The notes under the pieces are model-generated. The model did no database searches. It saw nothing but the letters and a program-made list of their open reading frames with translations, and was not told where the DNA came from. Below, in pieces: positions 46,939-56,212 of a DNA stretch of 64,000 nucleotides. The position numbers and the translations under genes were made by a program. Numbering within the stretch: the stretch's first letter is position 1; each line of letters starts with the position of its first letter. The stretch is from assembly GCA_021776195.1 (NCBI GenBank), contig JAJFGK010000035.1:1-64000 (forward strand), given 5' to 3'. The DNA is from Kiloniellaceae bacterium. GTDB taxonomy: Bacteria; Pseudomonadota; Alphaproteobacteria; Kiloniellales; Kiloniellaceae.

Positions 46939-48360
46939 ATGACGATTGCCAATCCGACCTGCATGGCCGAGGCCCTGCCGGACCCCGAACGGGTCCGCGA
47001 GACCAAGGCCAAGCTCGAAGAACAGGGCGTGAAGTACATCCTGTCCTGTTGGATCGATTTGATGGGTCAGCCCAAGACAAAACCGGTCCCGATCAGCGAC
47101 TTCGAACTGCTCTGCGCCGGCAAGGGCCCGCAGTTCGCCGTGCACTCGATCTCCTTCGTGCCGGAGCTGGGGCCGGCCGATTCCGATCAGATTCCGATCC
47201 CCGATATCGACAGCCTGGTGATCTGCCCCTGGAACCGCACCTGTGCCTGGGTCTTTGCCGACCTCTGGTGGGAGGACAAGCCCTACAATCTTTGTCCGCG
47301 CGGCGCGATGAAACGCATCGTGCGCGACTGCGCCGACAAGGGCTACAGCGTCATGGCCGGCGTCGAGCCGGAATTCATCACCATGCGCTGGGTCGACGGC
47401 CAGCCGGTCAAGGCCTTCGACAACGACCCTATCGAAGGCCAGGGCCTGCGGCCGCGCCGCCAGGCCTTCGGCTACGACGTGGAGTACTCGATCGATTCCA
47501 TGGGCTTCCTCGGCGAGCTGATCGATATCCTGGAGGATCTCGGCTGGAACCTGCACGACGTGGTGGCCGAGGGAGCCTATTCCCAGTTCGAGCTCGACTT
47601 CCACTACACCGACGTGCTCGGCATGGCCGACCGGCTGATCTTCCTGCGCATCCTGCTGAAGGAGATCGCCAAGAAGCACGGCATCTTCGCCACCTTCATG
47701 CCCAAGCCGACGATCGGCGATTGGCGCTCGGGCGCTCACATGAACACCTCGATGCAGCGTATCGACAATCCGGGCGTCAACATCTTCGAGGGCGCGGACG
47801 GCAAGTGGAGCGCCGAGGCCTTCCATGCGGTGGGCGGTCTGCTGCGCCATGGCGGCGCCCTGACCGCGATCGCCTGCTCGACGGTCAATTCCTACAACGG
47901 GCTGGTCCCCCGGGTGGGCGGCTTCGAGGGCGGCACCGTGACCTGGGCGCCGACCCATATGACCTATGGCTACAACAACCGCTCGGCCATGCTGCGCCTG
48001 CCGCAGAGCCGCTTTGCCATCGAAAACCGCGCCGCCGACATGTGCATGAACCCCTATCTCGGTCTCGGCCTCACGGCCGCGGCCTTGACCGAGGGCGTGG
48101 TCAACAAGTTCGAGGCCGGCGAACCCTTGAACCAGGATCTCTATTCCATGTCGGCCGAGGAGGTTGCCAAGTCCGGTGCCCAGCGCCTGCCGCGCAACCT
48201 GCTGGAGGCGACCGAGATCCTGCGCGACGATGCCTGGGCCAAGGAGGTGATCGGCGCGCAGATGCACCAGTCTTTCCTGACCTACAAGATCGACGAGTGG
48301 GAGCGCTACCACCAGGCGGTCACCGACTGGGAGGTCCAGGAATATCTGCGGCTCTACTGA
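46939..48360 (+). CDS. Glutamine synthetase-family ligase (GlnT / gamma-glutamylmethylamide synthetase type)
   Basis: A 473-residue ligase. EPEF of the glutamate/metal site, HMNTSM (near residue 275) and the C-terminal ENRAADMCMNPYL are typical of GS-like enzymes of the GlnT/GMAS branch. Such proteins join glutamate to ammonia or methylamine. The abundance of N-methyl amine genes in this window makes gamma-glutamylmethylamide synthetase plausible, but this cannot be told from GlnT by eye. I placed the start at ATG 46939 after GGGGAGA, in preference to a GTG at 46924. Confidence 0.75.
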   Translation: MTIANPTCMAEALPDPERVRETKAKLEEQGVKYILSCWIDLMGQPKTKPVPISDFELLCAGKGPQFAVHSISFVPELGPADSDQIPIPDIDSLVICPWNRTCAWVFADLWWEDKPYNLCPRGAMKRIVRDCADKGYSVMAGVEPEFITMRWVDGQPVKAFDNDPIEGQGLRPRRQAFGYDVEYSIDSMGFLGELIDILEDLGWNLHDVVAEGAYSQFELDFHYTDVLGMADRLIFLRILLKEIAKKHGIFATFMPKPTIGDWRSGAHMNTSMQRIDNPGVNIFEGADGKWSAEAFHAVGGLLRHGGALTAIACSTVNSYNGLVPRVGGFEGGTVTWAPTHMTYGYNNRSAMLRLPQSRFAIENRAADMCMNPYLGLGLTAAALTEGVVNKFEAGEPLNQDLYSMSAEEVAKSGAQRLPRNLLEATEILRDDAWAKEVIGAQMHQSFLTYKIDEWERYHQAVTDWEVQEYLRLY

Positions 48361-48383
48361 TACCGGCAGGCCTAAGAAGTCAT

Positions 48384-48504
48384 CCTCGCCCCCTTTTGGG
48401 GAGAGGACCGAGGTGAGGGGGCGTCGAGGGCAGGCGATGACCTTACGACATTGTCGTGGCTGCCTCTCCCCCTCACCCCGACCCTCTCCCCCAAGGGGGC
48501 GAGG
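48384..48504. repeat. GC-rich palindromic repeat (REP-like), 121 bp
   Basis: Left arm CCTCGCCCCCTTTTGGGGAG onward and right arm ending CTCTCCCCCAAGGGGGCGAG are imperfect inverse complements of about 37 bases around a 46-base centre. It lies between the ligase and the MetX-like gene. It is the same class as 5417-5625 and probably a dispersed chromosomal repeat. Confidence 0.7.
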
Positions 48505-48516
48505 GAAAGTAAAGGG

Positions 48517-49539
48517 ATGGCCATGACCGACCGCGACCACGAACTCTTCGAACTGGGCGACGTGACGCTGCAGTCCGGCGCGGTTCTGCCCAAGGCCAAG
48601 CTGGCCTACAAGACCTATGGGCGCTTGAGCCCGGCGGGGGATAACGCGGTCCTGCTGCCGACCTTCTACACCGGGCACCACGGCCGCAACGAGGGCTTCT
48701 TCGGACCGGGCCGGGCGATCGATCCGGCCCGTCACTTCGTCGTCTCGATCAACCTGATGGGCAATGGCCGTTCCTCCTCGCCCAGCAACACGCCGTCGCC
48801 CCACGACGGCCCGCGGTTTCCAAAGGTAACCCTGTTCGACAATGTCGCCTGCCAGCGCCGCTTGCTGACCGAGGCCCTGGGGGTCGAGCGTCTGGCCCTG
48901 GTGGCCGGCTGGTCCATGGCCGGCTGCCAGTCCTTCCAGTGGGGCGCGCAGTTCCCGGATTGCGTCGGCGCGATCCTGCCGTTCTGCGCCTCGGCCCGGA
49001 CCTCGCCGCACAACTTCGTGTTCCTGGAGGGGGTGAAGGCGGCGCTGCAAGCGGATGGCGACTGGAACGGCGGCGACTACGACCGGCCGCCGGAACGCGG
49101 CCTGCGCGCCTTCGGCCGGGTCTATGCCGGCTGGGCCTTCTCCCAGACCTTCTACCGTGAAGGCCTCTACCGGCAGCTCGGCTTCGAGTCGGTCGAAGAA
49201 CTCCTGGTCGACTGGGAGGAAGACCATGTCCAGAACTGGGACGCCAACGACCTTTTGGCCAAGCTCTGGGCCTGGCAGCAGGGCGATGTTTCCGCCAACC
49301 CACGTTACCGCGGCGATTTCGCCAAGGCGCTGGGCGCGATTGCCGCCCGGGCCATCGTCATCCCCTGTACCCAGGATCTCTACTTCCCGCCCGCCGACAA
49401 CGCCATCGAGGTGGCGGCCATGCCCAACGCGGAAATGAGGCCCTTCGATTCGCCCTGGGGACACTGCGTCGCCGGCCCCGGCAACGAGCCGGCCTTCGAG
49501 CGCTTCCTGGACCAGGCGATCCACGAGCTGATCGGCTAG
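48517..49539 (+). CDS. MetX-like alpha/beta hydrolase (homoserine O-acetyltransferase fold)
   Basis: A 340-residue protein. The nucleophile elbow GWSMAGCQS (Ser near residue 133), Asp in PCTQDLYFPP and His in WGHCVAGPG complete the triad. The MetX-type N-terminus (LFELGDVTLQSGAVLPKAKL) is seen. It is less sure that it acetylates homoserine; related hydrolases act on other acyl esters. Start at ATG 48517 or 48523. The gene's TAG stop lies at the edge of the second MITE copy. Confidence 0.78.
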   Translation: MAMTDRDHELFELGDVTLQSGAVLPKAKLAYKTYGRLSPAGDNAVLLPTFYTGHHGRNEGFFGPGRAIDPARHFVVSINLMGNGRSSSPSNTPSPHDGPRFPKVTLFDNVACQRRLLTEALGVERLALVAGWSMAGCQSFQWGAQFPDCVGAILPFCASARTSPHNFVFLEGVKAALQADGDWNGGDYDRPPERGLRAFGRVYAGWAFSQTFYREGLYRQLGFESVEELLVDWEEDHVQNWDANDLLAKLWAWQQGDVSANPRYRGDFAKALGAIAARAIVIPCTQDLYFPPADNAIEVAAMPNAEMRPFDSPWGHCVAGPGNEPAFERFLDQAIHELIG

Positions 49540-49826
49540 AGCCCTTCTTTGTCATAGGGAAACATTTGATGGGTCATAGGCGATCATTCGGGAAGGCGCG
49601 CTGTGCGGCGCGATGCCCCCGGTCTTGGAGATTGGGCATCGGGCAAGCGGCGGAACGCACCCCCATTGGGAGAGGGGGTTCGCCTATGGCCCACCGAAGG
49701 CCGCGTTCTTTTGCCTTCTGGCCGCGTTCCGCTCCTCGATCGATACGCGTATCGCTCTTCGAAGCGCGCCTTGCCAGAAGACAAAATAATCCCGGTCAAA
49801 TGCTTCCGTATGACAAAGAAGGGCTC
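49539..49826. mobile_element. MITE copy 2 (about 288 bp)
   Basis: Same architecture as 25456-25728: terminal inverted repeats GAGCCCTTCTTTGTCATAGG and the mirror TTATGACAAAGAAGGGCTC-type end, plus the central CGATACGCGTATCG palindrome. Internal sequence is about 80-90 percent similar by eye. Its left end overlaps the stop codon of the MetX-like gene. No open frame of its own. Confidence 0.85.
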
Positions 49827-49952
49827 TTGGCTTCCCCGTCCTGATTTGCCATTTGTGGACGCGGTCGGCACACTCGACCTGCGCGCGCCGACCCCGATCT
49901 CAAACTCGAAACCCCAAGCAATTCGTCTCGTCAGTCTCGTGAGGGCCGCAGG

Positions 49953-51761
49953 ATGACAGCTTTGCTTCACCGACTTCGTTTTTTTGTGTGCTTTGCCTGT
50001 CTGGTCTCGCTTGGCCCGGCCCAGGCCGCCGAGGAGAGCGAGAGCGACCGGTTGAACGCCTTCTTCGAGCAGGTCCACGAAGCGGGTGTGGCGCGCTGGC
50101 CGGAGTGGCAGACGAGCCTTGGCCTGAAGACCAACTACGACCAGTGGAACGACCGCAGCGAAGAAAGAGGCCTCGCCGAGCACGAGATCACGATTCGCAA
50201 CCTGACCGCGCTGCGGCACGACTTCGACTATGAAAAGCTCGATGAGGCGGCCAAGATCAGCTATCGCCTCTTCGAGCGCGGCGCCGAACTCGGTATCGCC
50301 TGGTTTCCCTACCGCCACCACGGCTATGCGGTGACTCATCTGGGCGGGGTGCACCTGCGCATCCCCTCGTTTCTGAGCAACCGCCACCGGATCGACGACC
50401 GCGGCGATGCCGAGGCCTATCTGGCGCGCTTGCGCGGCGTCCCCAAAATGATGGCGCAGATCATCCAGCGTATGGAGACTCGGGCCGACAAGGGGATCAT
50501 CGCGCCGCGCTTCGTCTTTCCCCAGGTGCTGGGCGACATCGACCGGGTCATGACCGGGGCGCCCTTCGACAACAGCGGCGAGGACACGGCGATCCTCGCC
50601 GATTTTCGAGAAAAAGTCGTGGCCCTGGAACTGCCGGCGCCCGAGACGGCGGCGCTGATCCAGCAGGCCGAGGCGGCGCTGACCACTGCGGTTGCGCCGG
50701 CCTACGGGGCGCTCCGGCGGACCATGGTCGCGCTGCAGGCACGGGCGAGCGACGACGACGGCGCCTGGAAGTTTCCCGACGGCGCTGCCTACTATGCGCT
50801 GGCCCTGCGCTCGACCACCACCACCAGCCTTTCTCCGGCCGAGATTCACGACTTCGGACTGGCAGAGGTGGCGCGCATTCACGCGGAGATGAGGGGCATC
50901 GTCGAGACAATCGGATTCGACGGCGACCTCGCCGCCTTTTTCGATTTCATCCGCCACGATCCGGCGAACTTCTTTCCCAACACGGAAGACGGCCGTGCCG
51001 CCTATCTGGCCGAGAGCCGGGCCTTCATCGCCGAGATGAAGGCGAGTCTCGATCAGGTCTTCAGCGTTCAGCCCCAGGCCGAACTGGTGGTCAAGCGGGT
51101 CGAGCCCTATCGGGAGAAAACCACCAACATCGGCTTCTACAATGCCCCCGCGGCCTATGGCGACCGGCCGGGCATGTATTACGTCAACCTCTACGACATG
51201 ACGCTGATGCCTAAGTCCCACATGGAATCCTTGGCCTATCACGAAGCGGTTCCCGGCCATCACATGCAGATCGCCATTGCCCAGGAACTGGAGGGTCTGC
51301 CCAAGTTTCGCAAGTTCGCCGGCTACACCGCCTACACCGAGGGCTGGGCGCTCTATGCCGAACGGCTGTCCAAGGAGATGGGATTCTTCCGCGAGCCCCT
51401 GTCCGATTTCGGCCGCCTGGCCTGGGAGCTGCTGCGCGCCGCCCGCCTGGTGGTGGACACCGGCCTGCACTTCAAGCGCTGGACCCGCAAAGAGGCGATC
51501 GCCTACATGGACGCCAACCTGCCGGTCACCCATGAGGTCAACCGCAAGGCCATCGAGCGCTACATCGTCTGGCCGTCGCAAGCCACCGCCTACAAGATCG
51601 GCATGCACAAGATCCTGGAGCTGCGCGGCCGAGCCAAGACCCGCCTCGGCGCGGCCTTCGACCTCCGCGACTTTCACCGGGTGGTTCTCGGCAACGGCGC
51701 CCTCCCTTTGGATGTTCTGGAAGAGATCGTGGAGCGTTGGATTGCCGCTGGCGGCGGCTGA
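49953..51761 (+). CDS. DUF885 family metalloprotease-like secreted protein
   Basis: A 602-residue protein with a signal peptide (about 1-26). The zinc motif HEAVPGHHMQIA (near residue 430) and the downstream EGWALYAE motif are characteristic of DUF885, a peptidase-like family. GMYYVNLYD and the TTNIGFYNAPAAYGDR segment support this. Likely a periplasmic or exported hydrolase. It lies just downstream of the MITE. Confidence 0.85.
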   Translation: MTALLHRLRFFVCFACLVSLGPAQAAEESESDRLNAFFEQVHEAGVARWPEWQTSLGLKTNYDQWNDRSEERGLAEHEITIRNLTALRHDFDYEKLDEAAKISYRLFERGAELGIAWFPYRHHGYAVTHLGGVHLRIPSFLSNRHRIDDRGDAEAYLARLRGVPKMMAQIIQRMETRADKGIIAPRFVFPQVLGDIDRVMTGAPFDNSGEDTAILADFREKVVALELPAPETAALIQQAEAALTTAVAPAYGALRRTMVALQARASDDDGAWKFPDGAAYYALALRSTTTTSLSPAEIHDFGLAEVARIHAEMRGIVETIGFDGDLAAFFDFIRHDPANFFPNTEDGRAAYLAESRAFIAEMKASLDQVFSVQPQAELVVKRVEPYREKTTNIGFYNAPAAYGDRPGMYYVNLYDMTLMPKSHMESLAYHEAVPGHHMQIAIAQELEGLPKFRKFAGYTAYTEGWALYAERLSKEMGFFREPLSDFGRLAWELLRAARLVVDTGLHFKRWTRKEAIAYMDANLPVTHEVNRKAIERYIVWPSQATAYKIGMHKILELRGRAKTRLGAAFDLRDFHRVVLGNGALPLDVLEEIVERWIAAGGG

Positions 51762-51844
51762 CCGTTCGAGCCGCCGGCCAGCTATTCAAATTCACATACA
51801 ATAGTATGATATCGATTCTGCACTAAGTTATTGATATAACAACG

Positions 51845-51898
51845 TTAACTCCTTGTTAACCTTGATAAATCATGAGAATTTCGTTGACTGTTTGTTAA
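51845..51898 (+). promoter_or_regulatory. CtrA box pair upstream of small protein B
   Basis: TTAA-ctccttg-TTAAC at 51845-51860 is a full CtrA consensus, and TTGA-N7-TTAA at 51884-51898 is a near match. The region is AT-rich. Site match only. Confidence 0.5.
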
Positions 51899-51963
51899 AT
51901 CCAACCTACCTATCTACTTCGAGATTATCGCAGTTGTGGCTCAACCAATCGCAGGAGGCGGGT

Positions 51964-52224
51964 ATGCTTCAATCGAGAATTCAGGGTCTGGTCGGTCAGT
52001 GGTTCAAGACCGAGACGGTCATCCCGGGCGGCTTCTATCGCCGCATCGAAGCGACGATCAAGGAGACCGCCGAAGTCCTGGCCGTCGAGCCCGACGGTGT
52101 CGGCATTCCTCACGTCCACTACATCGGCCACTGCGAGGCCAAGCACGGCCACGGCGCCGAATACAAGGTGCGGCGCATGCTGTCCGTTTCGGCCTTTCGC
52201 GAGACCTTTTCCGAGCTGAACTGA
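51964..52224 (+). CDS. Small conserved protein B, putative CtrA target
   Basis: An 86-residue protein (MLQSRIQGLVGQWFKTETVI). The core includes GGFYRRIEATIKETAEVLAV, GIPHVHYIGHCE and a C-terminal RMLSVSAFRETFSELN. It resembles the small protein at 45021-45254 in the order YRRI, IPH-x-H, R-x(2)S. AGGAGGCGGGT precedes the ATG. Function unknown. Confidence 0.65.
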   Translation: MLQSRIQGLVGQWFKTETVIPGGFYRRIEATIKETAEVLAVEPDGVGIPHVHYIGHCEAKHGHGAEYKVRRMLSVSAFRETFSELN

Positions 52225-52403
52225 GCGAGCAGCCCGGCCCTGGCAGCCCAATTCTGTGGGATAGGGCTCTTGGTCCTGTTCAGAACGTCAGCCCAGAGAA
52301 CGCGTCATTCCCGAATCCGGTTCGGCCCAAATCGAAGAGGCTTTAGACCAGGTGATTTGGAGAAAAGTCGCGTCCGGGGGCGCCCGTCATATCTCAACAG
52401 GAC

Positions 52404-53231
52404 CTAGCGTTCGCGCTTGAGGGCGCTTTCGTGCCAGTGGCGCAGCAGCAGGTTGGACAGCAGGGCCAGGCTGGCGAAGATCAGAATGCCCATGGCCGAG
52501 ATCAGCAGCAGCGCCGCGAACATGCGCGGTATGTCCAGGCGGTAGCCCGATTCCAAAATCCGAAAGGCCAGGCCCGAGCCGCTGCCCGCCGTCCCGGCGG
52601 CGAACTCCGCGACAATGGCGCCGATCAGGGAGAGCCCGCCGGAGATCCTGAGACCGCCGAGGAAGTAGGGCAGGGCCGAGGGCAGGCGCAGGAGCCAGAA
52701 GACCTGCCAGCGATTGGCGCGGTAGAGCTGGAAGAGGTCCAGCAGATTGTGATCGGCGCTGTTCAGCCCCAGGGTGGTGTTGGAGAGGATGGGGAAGAAG
52801 GCGACGACCCAGGCGCAGGTCAAGAGCGCCAGATAGGTATCCTCGACATAGATCAGGATCAGCGGCGCGATCGCGATCATCGGCGTGACCTGAAGGATGA
52901 TGGCGAAGGGGAAAAGCGAGGTCTCTACCCATTTCGACTGGGTGAAGAGCACGGCCAGGAAAACCCCGCCCAATACCGCCACGGCCAATGCCGAGAGCGC
53001 CACCTTCAAGGTGTTCCAGGCGGCCCCCGACAGGCTGCCCCAATCCTCCCAGAGCGTGCCGGCGACCAGCCCCGGACCGGGCAGGATGTAGTGCGGGATC
53101 TGGTTGATCCGCACCAGCAGGTCCCAGGCGACGATCCCGCAGGCCAGCACCGCCAGTGGCAGGACCAGTCGCAGGATCCGCTCCCGTCTCTCCCCTGGTG
53201 TTGCGGTCGCGGTATTCGGACGGTCGGGCAT
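52404..53231 (-). CDS. ABC importer permease (SsuC/TauC type)
   Basis: A 275-residue permease with about six helices. The coupling motif YRANRWQVFWLLRLPSALPY (about residues 166-185) contains the EAA-like loop. It pairs with the ATPase 6 bp upstream. Third component of a nitrate/sulfonate/thiamine-precursor-type importer. Confidence 0.88.
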   Translation of the reverse strand: MPDRPNTATATPGERRERILRLVLPLAVLACGIVAWDLLVRINQIPHYILPGPGLVAGTLWEDWGSLSGAAWNTLKVALSALAVAVLGGVFLAVLFTQSKWVETSLFPFAIILQVTPMIAIAPLILIYVEDTYLALLTCAWVVAFFPILSNTTLGLNSADHNLLDLFQLYRANRWQVFWLLRLPSALPYFLGGLRISGGLSLIGAIVAEFAAGTAGSGSGLAFRILESGYRLDIPRMFAALLLISAMGILIFASLALLSNLLLRHWHESALKRER

Positions 53232-53237
53232 CGCCTT

Positions 53238-54092
53238 CTAGATCTCTGCTGGGATGGACATGGCGTCCTTGAGCGCGGCCGAGACCGCGCGGCAGGTCGC
53301 GTTGTACCCGCTCGAGGTCCGGTAGGCCTCGTCGCGGGGGTAGGACGCGTCGACCGCGATCTCGGCGACGGCGCGGCCCGGCCGGGCGGAAAAGACCACG
53401 ATACGGCTGGCCAGATAGACCGACTCGTAAACCGAATGGGTCACGAAGAGCACGGTCCATCGCTGCGCCTTCCACAGGGCCAGCAGGTCGTCGTTCAGTT
53501 TTAGGCGGGTGATTTCGTCGAGCGCCGCGAAGGGCTCGTCCATCAGCAGCAGGCGTGGCCCGGTGACCAGGGCGCGGGCGATGGCCGCCCGCATCTTCAT
53601 CCCGCCGGACAGCTCGCGGGGAAAGACCCGCTGGAAGTCGCTGAGCCCGACCATGGCCAGCGCCGCCTCGACCCGGTCGCGCACCGCCGCGCGCGACCGT
53701 CCGGCCAGGCGCAGCGGCAGATAGACGTTGTCGAAGACATTGGCCCAGGGCATCAGGGTCGGCTCCTGGAAGACGAACCCGATCTCACCGCTGGTCTCGC
53801 CGTCGGTCTCGCCGCCGATCGCGCCGCCGGGTGCGCCATCGGGGCCGGTTTCCCGGTGCGATCCGATGCCGGGCCGGCCGACGGTGCCCGAGGTCGCCGT
53901 GCCCAACCCGGCGATCAACCGAAGAGCCGTTGACTTGCCGCAGCCCGAGGGGCCCAGCAGGGCGACGAACTCGTGGGCGCCGACCTCCAGCGACAGCCCG
54001 CCAAGCGCTTGGGTGCCATTGGCGAAGCGCTTGGTGACATCGCCGAGGGCGATGAGGGGGACAGAAGCGCTGCCGGTCGCCGTCATTGTCAC
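53238..54092 (-). CDS. ABC importer ATPase with Gly-rich insertion
   Basis: A 284-residue ATPase. Walker A GPSGCGKST is near residue 50, the Q-loop FVFQEPTLMPW near 109, the signature LSGGMKMRAAIAR near 161 and LLLMDEPFAALDE follows. Between Walker A and the Q-loop is an unusual Gly/Thr/Glu-rich insertion of about 30 residues (GRPGIGSHRETGPDGAPGGA and onward), absent from typical members. The frame is open throughout, so the insertion is real. Middle gene of the importer operon. Confidence 0.85.
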   Translation of the reverse strand: MTMTATGSASVPLIALGDVTKRFANGTQALGGLSLEVGAHEFVALLGPSGCGKSTALRLIAGLGTATSGTVGRPGIGSHRETGPDGAPGGAIGGETDGETSGEIGFVFQEPTLMPWANVFDNVYLPLRLAGRSRAAVRDRVEAALAMVGLSDFQRVFPRELSGGMKMRAAIARALVTGPRLLLMDEPFAALDEITRLKLNDDLLALWKAQRWTVLFVTHSVYESVYLASRIVVFSARPGRAVAEIAVDASYPRDEAYRTSSGYNATCRAVSAALKDAMSIPAEI

Positions 54093-54128
54093 AGCTCTTC
54101 CAAACCGGCTTCCTTGCGACCGACCGCG

Positions 54129-55157
54129 TTAATCGGCAGGACGCAGATCCAGGCCGACACCCTTGTTCACGAAGTCGAGCCGGTAGGACTTCTTGTAGTC
54201 CAGGTCCGGCGCCACCACGCCGGCCCGCACCATGCGATCGAAGAAGGATTTGTGGCGGGCTTCGGTCATGGCGCCGATGCCCAGGGTCAGGGAATCGCCG
54301 GAATCGACGATCCCGAAGGCCTTTAGCTTGTCGATGGAATAGGCGATCTGGGCCGCGGACATATCCGGATTGTCTTTCTGGATCAGCGCGTTGCCGGCCG
54401 AGGGGTCATGATAGAGATAGTTGTACCAGCCGATCGCGCTGGCATCGACGAAGCGCTGGATCAGATCGGGATTCTCCGCCAGCAGGTCGTTGCGGGTCAC
54501 AATGGTGGTCGAGTAGCTGTCGTAACCGAAATCGGCAAGCAGAAAGATGTTCGGCTTGAAGCCGCCCTCCTTTTCGATCGTATAGGGCTCCGAGGTGACA
54601 TAGCCCTGCTGCGCCAGGCGCTTGTCGGCGAGGAAGGGCGCGGCGTTATAGGTATAGGGTCGGACCCGCTCGAGCGAAAAGCCGTACTCCGCCACCATCC
54701 ACTGGTAAAAGCTGCTGAGGCCGCCCTGGCCCACCAGAATGTCGATGTCCTTCAGCGACTCCCAGCTGTCGAGACCCTGGCCCGGGTGGGTCATGAAGAT
54801 CTGCGGCTCTTTCTGGAAAATCGAGGCGACCGTCGTGGTGGGAATACCCTGCTCGATGGCGCTGAAGGCCTCCAGCATGTTGCCGCCCATGAGGAACTCG
54901 ATCTTGCCGGTGGCCAGCAGCAGGGCATTGTTCTTGTTCGGGCCGCCCGGGAGAATTTCGACCTCGAGGCCGTAGCGCGCATAGGTGCCATCGGCGACGG
55001 CCTGATAGAAACCGCCATGTTCGGCCTCGGCCACCCAGTTGGTGGCAAAGCGGATCTTATCCTGGGCCGCGGCCGGGCCCAAAAGCAGCAACGGTCCAAC
55101 GGCAATCAGACCAAGCAGCGCGGCCAGGCGGCCGCCGCGGGATGTGAGGGAAAACAT
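54129..55157 (-). CDS. ABC importer substrate-binding protein (NMT1/SsuA-like)
   Basis: A 342-residue periplasmic protein with a signal peptide (about 1-31, ending AAAQ). KIRFATNWVAEAEHGGFYQA and the later GGPNKNNALLLATGKIEF fit the NMT1/ThiY-like group. The stop of the ureohydrolase gene precedes its start by only a few bases, so the transported molecule is probably the substrate of that enzyme or a relative. Confidence 0.85.
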   Translation of the reverse strand: MFSLTSRGGRLAALLGLIAVGPLLLLGPAAAQDKIRFATNWVAEAEHGGFYQAVADGTYARYGLEVEILPGGPNKNNALLLATGKIEFLMGGNMLEAFSAIEQGIPTTTVASIFQKEPQIFMTHPGQGLDSWESLKDIDILVGQGGLSSFYQWMVAEYGFSLERVRPYTYNAAPFLADKRLAQQGYVTSEPYTIEKEGGFKPNIFLLADFGYDSYSTTIVTRNDLLAENPDLIQRFVDASAIGWYNYLYHDPSAGNALIQKDNPDMSAAQIAYSIDKLKAFGIVDSGDSLTLGIGAMTEARHKSFFDRMVRAGVVAPDLDYKKSYRLDFVNKGVGLDLRPAD

Positions 55158-55159
55158 GG

Positions 55160-56212
55160 CTATCCTTTCGCGCCCTGTGACGTGCGGTTGATGGTCATGA
55201 GACAGAGGATCTCGAACATCATCTGGGCCGCGACCTGGGCGGTGTTGGTGGAGGGATCGTACTGCGGGGCGACCTCGACCACGTCGCCGCCGATGATGTT
55301 CAGACCTTTGAGCGCGCGCAGCATGACCTGGGCCTCACGTGGCAGAATGCCGCCGATCTCGGGTGTGCCGGTGCCCGGCGCATAGGCCGGATCGAGCCCG
55401 TCGACATCCAGTGTTACGTAAACCGGGCCGTCGCCGACCACTTCGCGGCACTTGGCGGCCACGGCCTCGGCGCCCAGGGTCACGAAGTCCTCGATATGTA
55501 TGACGGTCATGCCGGAATCGTAGGAAAACTCCCAGAGGAACTCGGACGATCCGCGAATGCCGATCTGGACCGAGCGCTGCGGGTCGAGGACGCCGTCGAG
55601 CACGGCGAAGCGGAAGGGGCCGCCGTGGTGGAACTTGGCCCCGTCGTACTCGCCGGCGGTATCGCAGTGGGCGTCGATGTGAATCATGCCGACCGGCTCG
55701 TCGCGGCCCAGGGCTTTCATGATCGGATAGGTCACCGAATGGTCGCCGCCGGCGCTCAGCGGCCAGATGCCGGCCTCCTTGACCTTCAGGTAGTAGGCTT
55801 CGATGTCCTCGATCGAATGATGCAGGTTGAAGCGGCTGCGGAAGGGCACATCGCCCAGGTCGGCCACCTTGCACTCGGCCGTGGGCACCAGGTCGAGAAC
55901 GTGGTTGTAGGGCCCGACCCGCTCCATGGTGCGGATCGCCCGGGGCCCGAAACGCGCGCCGGAGCGGTTGGTCACGCCCAGGTCCATGGGAACGCCGATC
56001 AGGCCGATGTCGATCCCGGCGTGGTCCGGCCGGGTCAGGGCGTCGGCGATATGGGGGGCATCGAGCAGGGTCGGCGGATCGGAGTAGGGCTTGCGCCGAA
56101 CATCGCCCGTAAAGAGCAGGTCGGCGACCTTCTTGAAGGTCGGATCGAAGACATCGCTCCCCTTGGCGTTCTCGTACTTGTCGCGCAGCGCGCGCAGCTT
56201 ATCCTGGTCCAC
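55160..56212 (-). CDS. speB: Agmatinase/ureohydrolase family enzyme
   Basis: A 350-residue binuclear-manganese ureohydrolase. Ligand motifs are GGDHSVTYP, IHIDAHCDT and DVDGLDPAYAPGTGTPE. It hydrolyses a guanidino compound (agmatine, guanidinobutyrate or guanidinopropionate) to an amine and urea. The start is probably the GTG at 56212, 6 bases after GAGGGAG; upstream open frame is not needed. First gene of the operon with the ABC importer. Confidence 0.85.
   Translation of the reverse strand: MDQDKLRALRDKYENAKGSDVFDPTFKKVADLLFTGDVRRKPYSDPPTLLDAPHIADALTRPDHAGIDIGLIGVPMDLGVTNRSGARFGPRAIRTMERVGPYNHVLDLVPTAECKVADLGDVPFRSRFNLHHSIEDIEAYYLKVKEAGIWPLSAGGDHSVTYPIMKALGRDEPVGMIHIDAHCDTAGEYDGAKFHHGGPFRFAVLDGVLDPQRSVQIGIRGSSEFLWEFSYDSGMTVIHIEDFVTLGAEAVAAKCREVVGDGPVYVTLDVDGLDPAYAPGTGTPEIGGILPREAQVMLRALKGLNIIGGDVVEVAPQYDPSTNTAQVAAQMMFEILCLMTINRTSQGAKG

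Noticed and set aside
46891..49524. 877-codon minus-strand frame
   Set aside because: Antisense to the ligase, repeat and MetX-like genes; a shadow of GC-rich codons.
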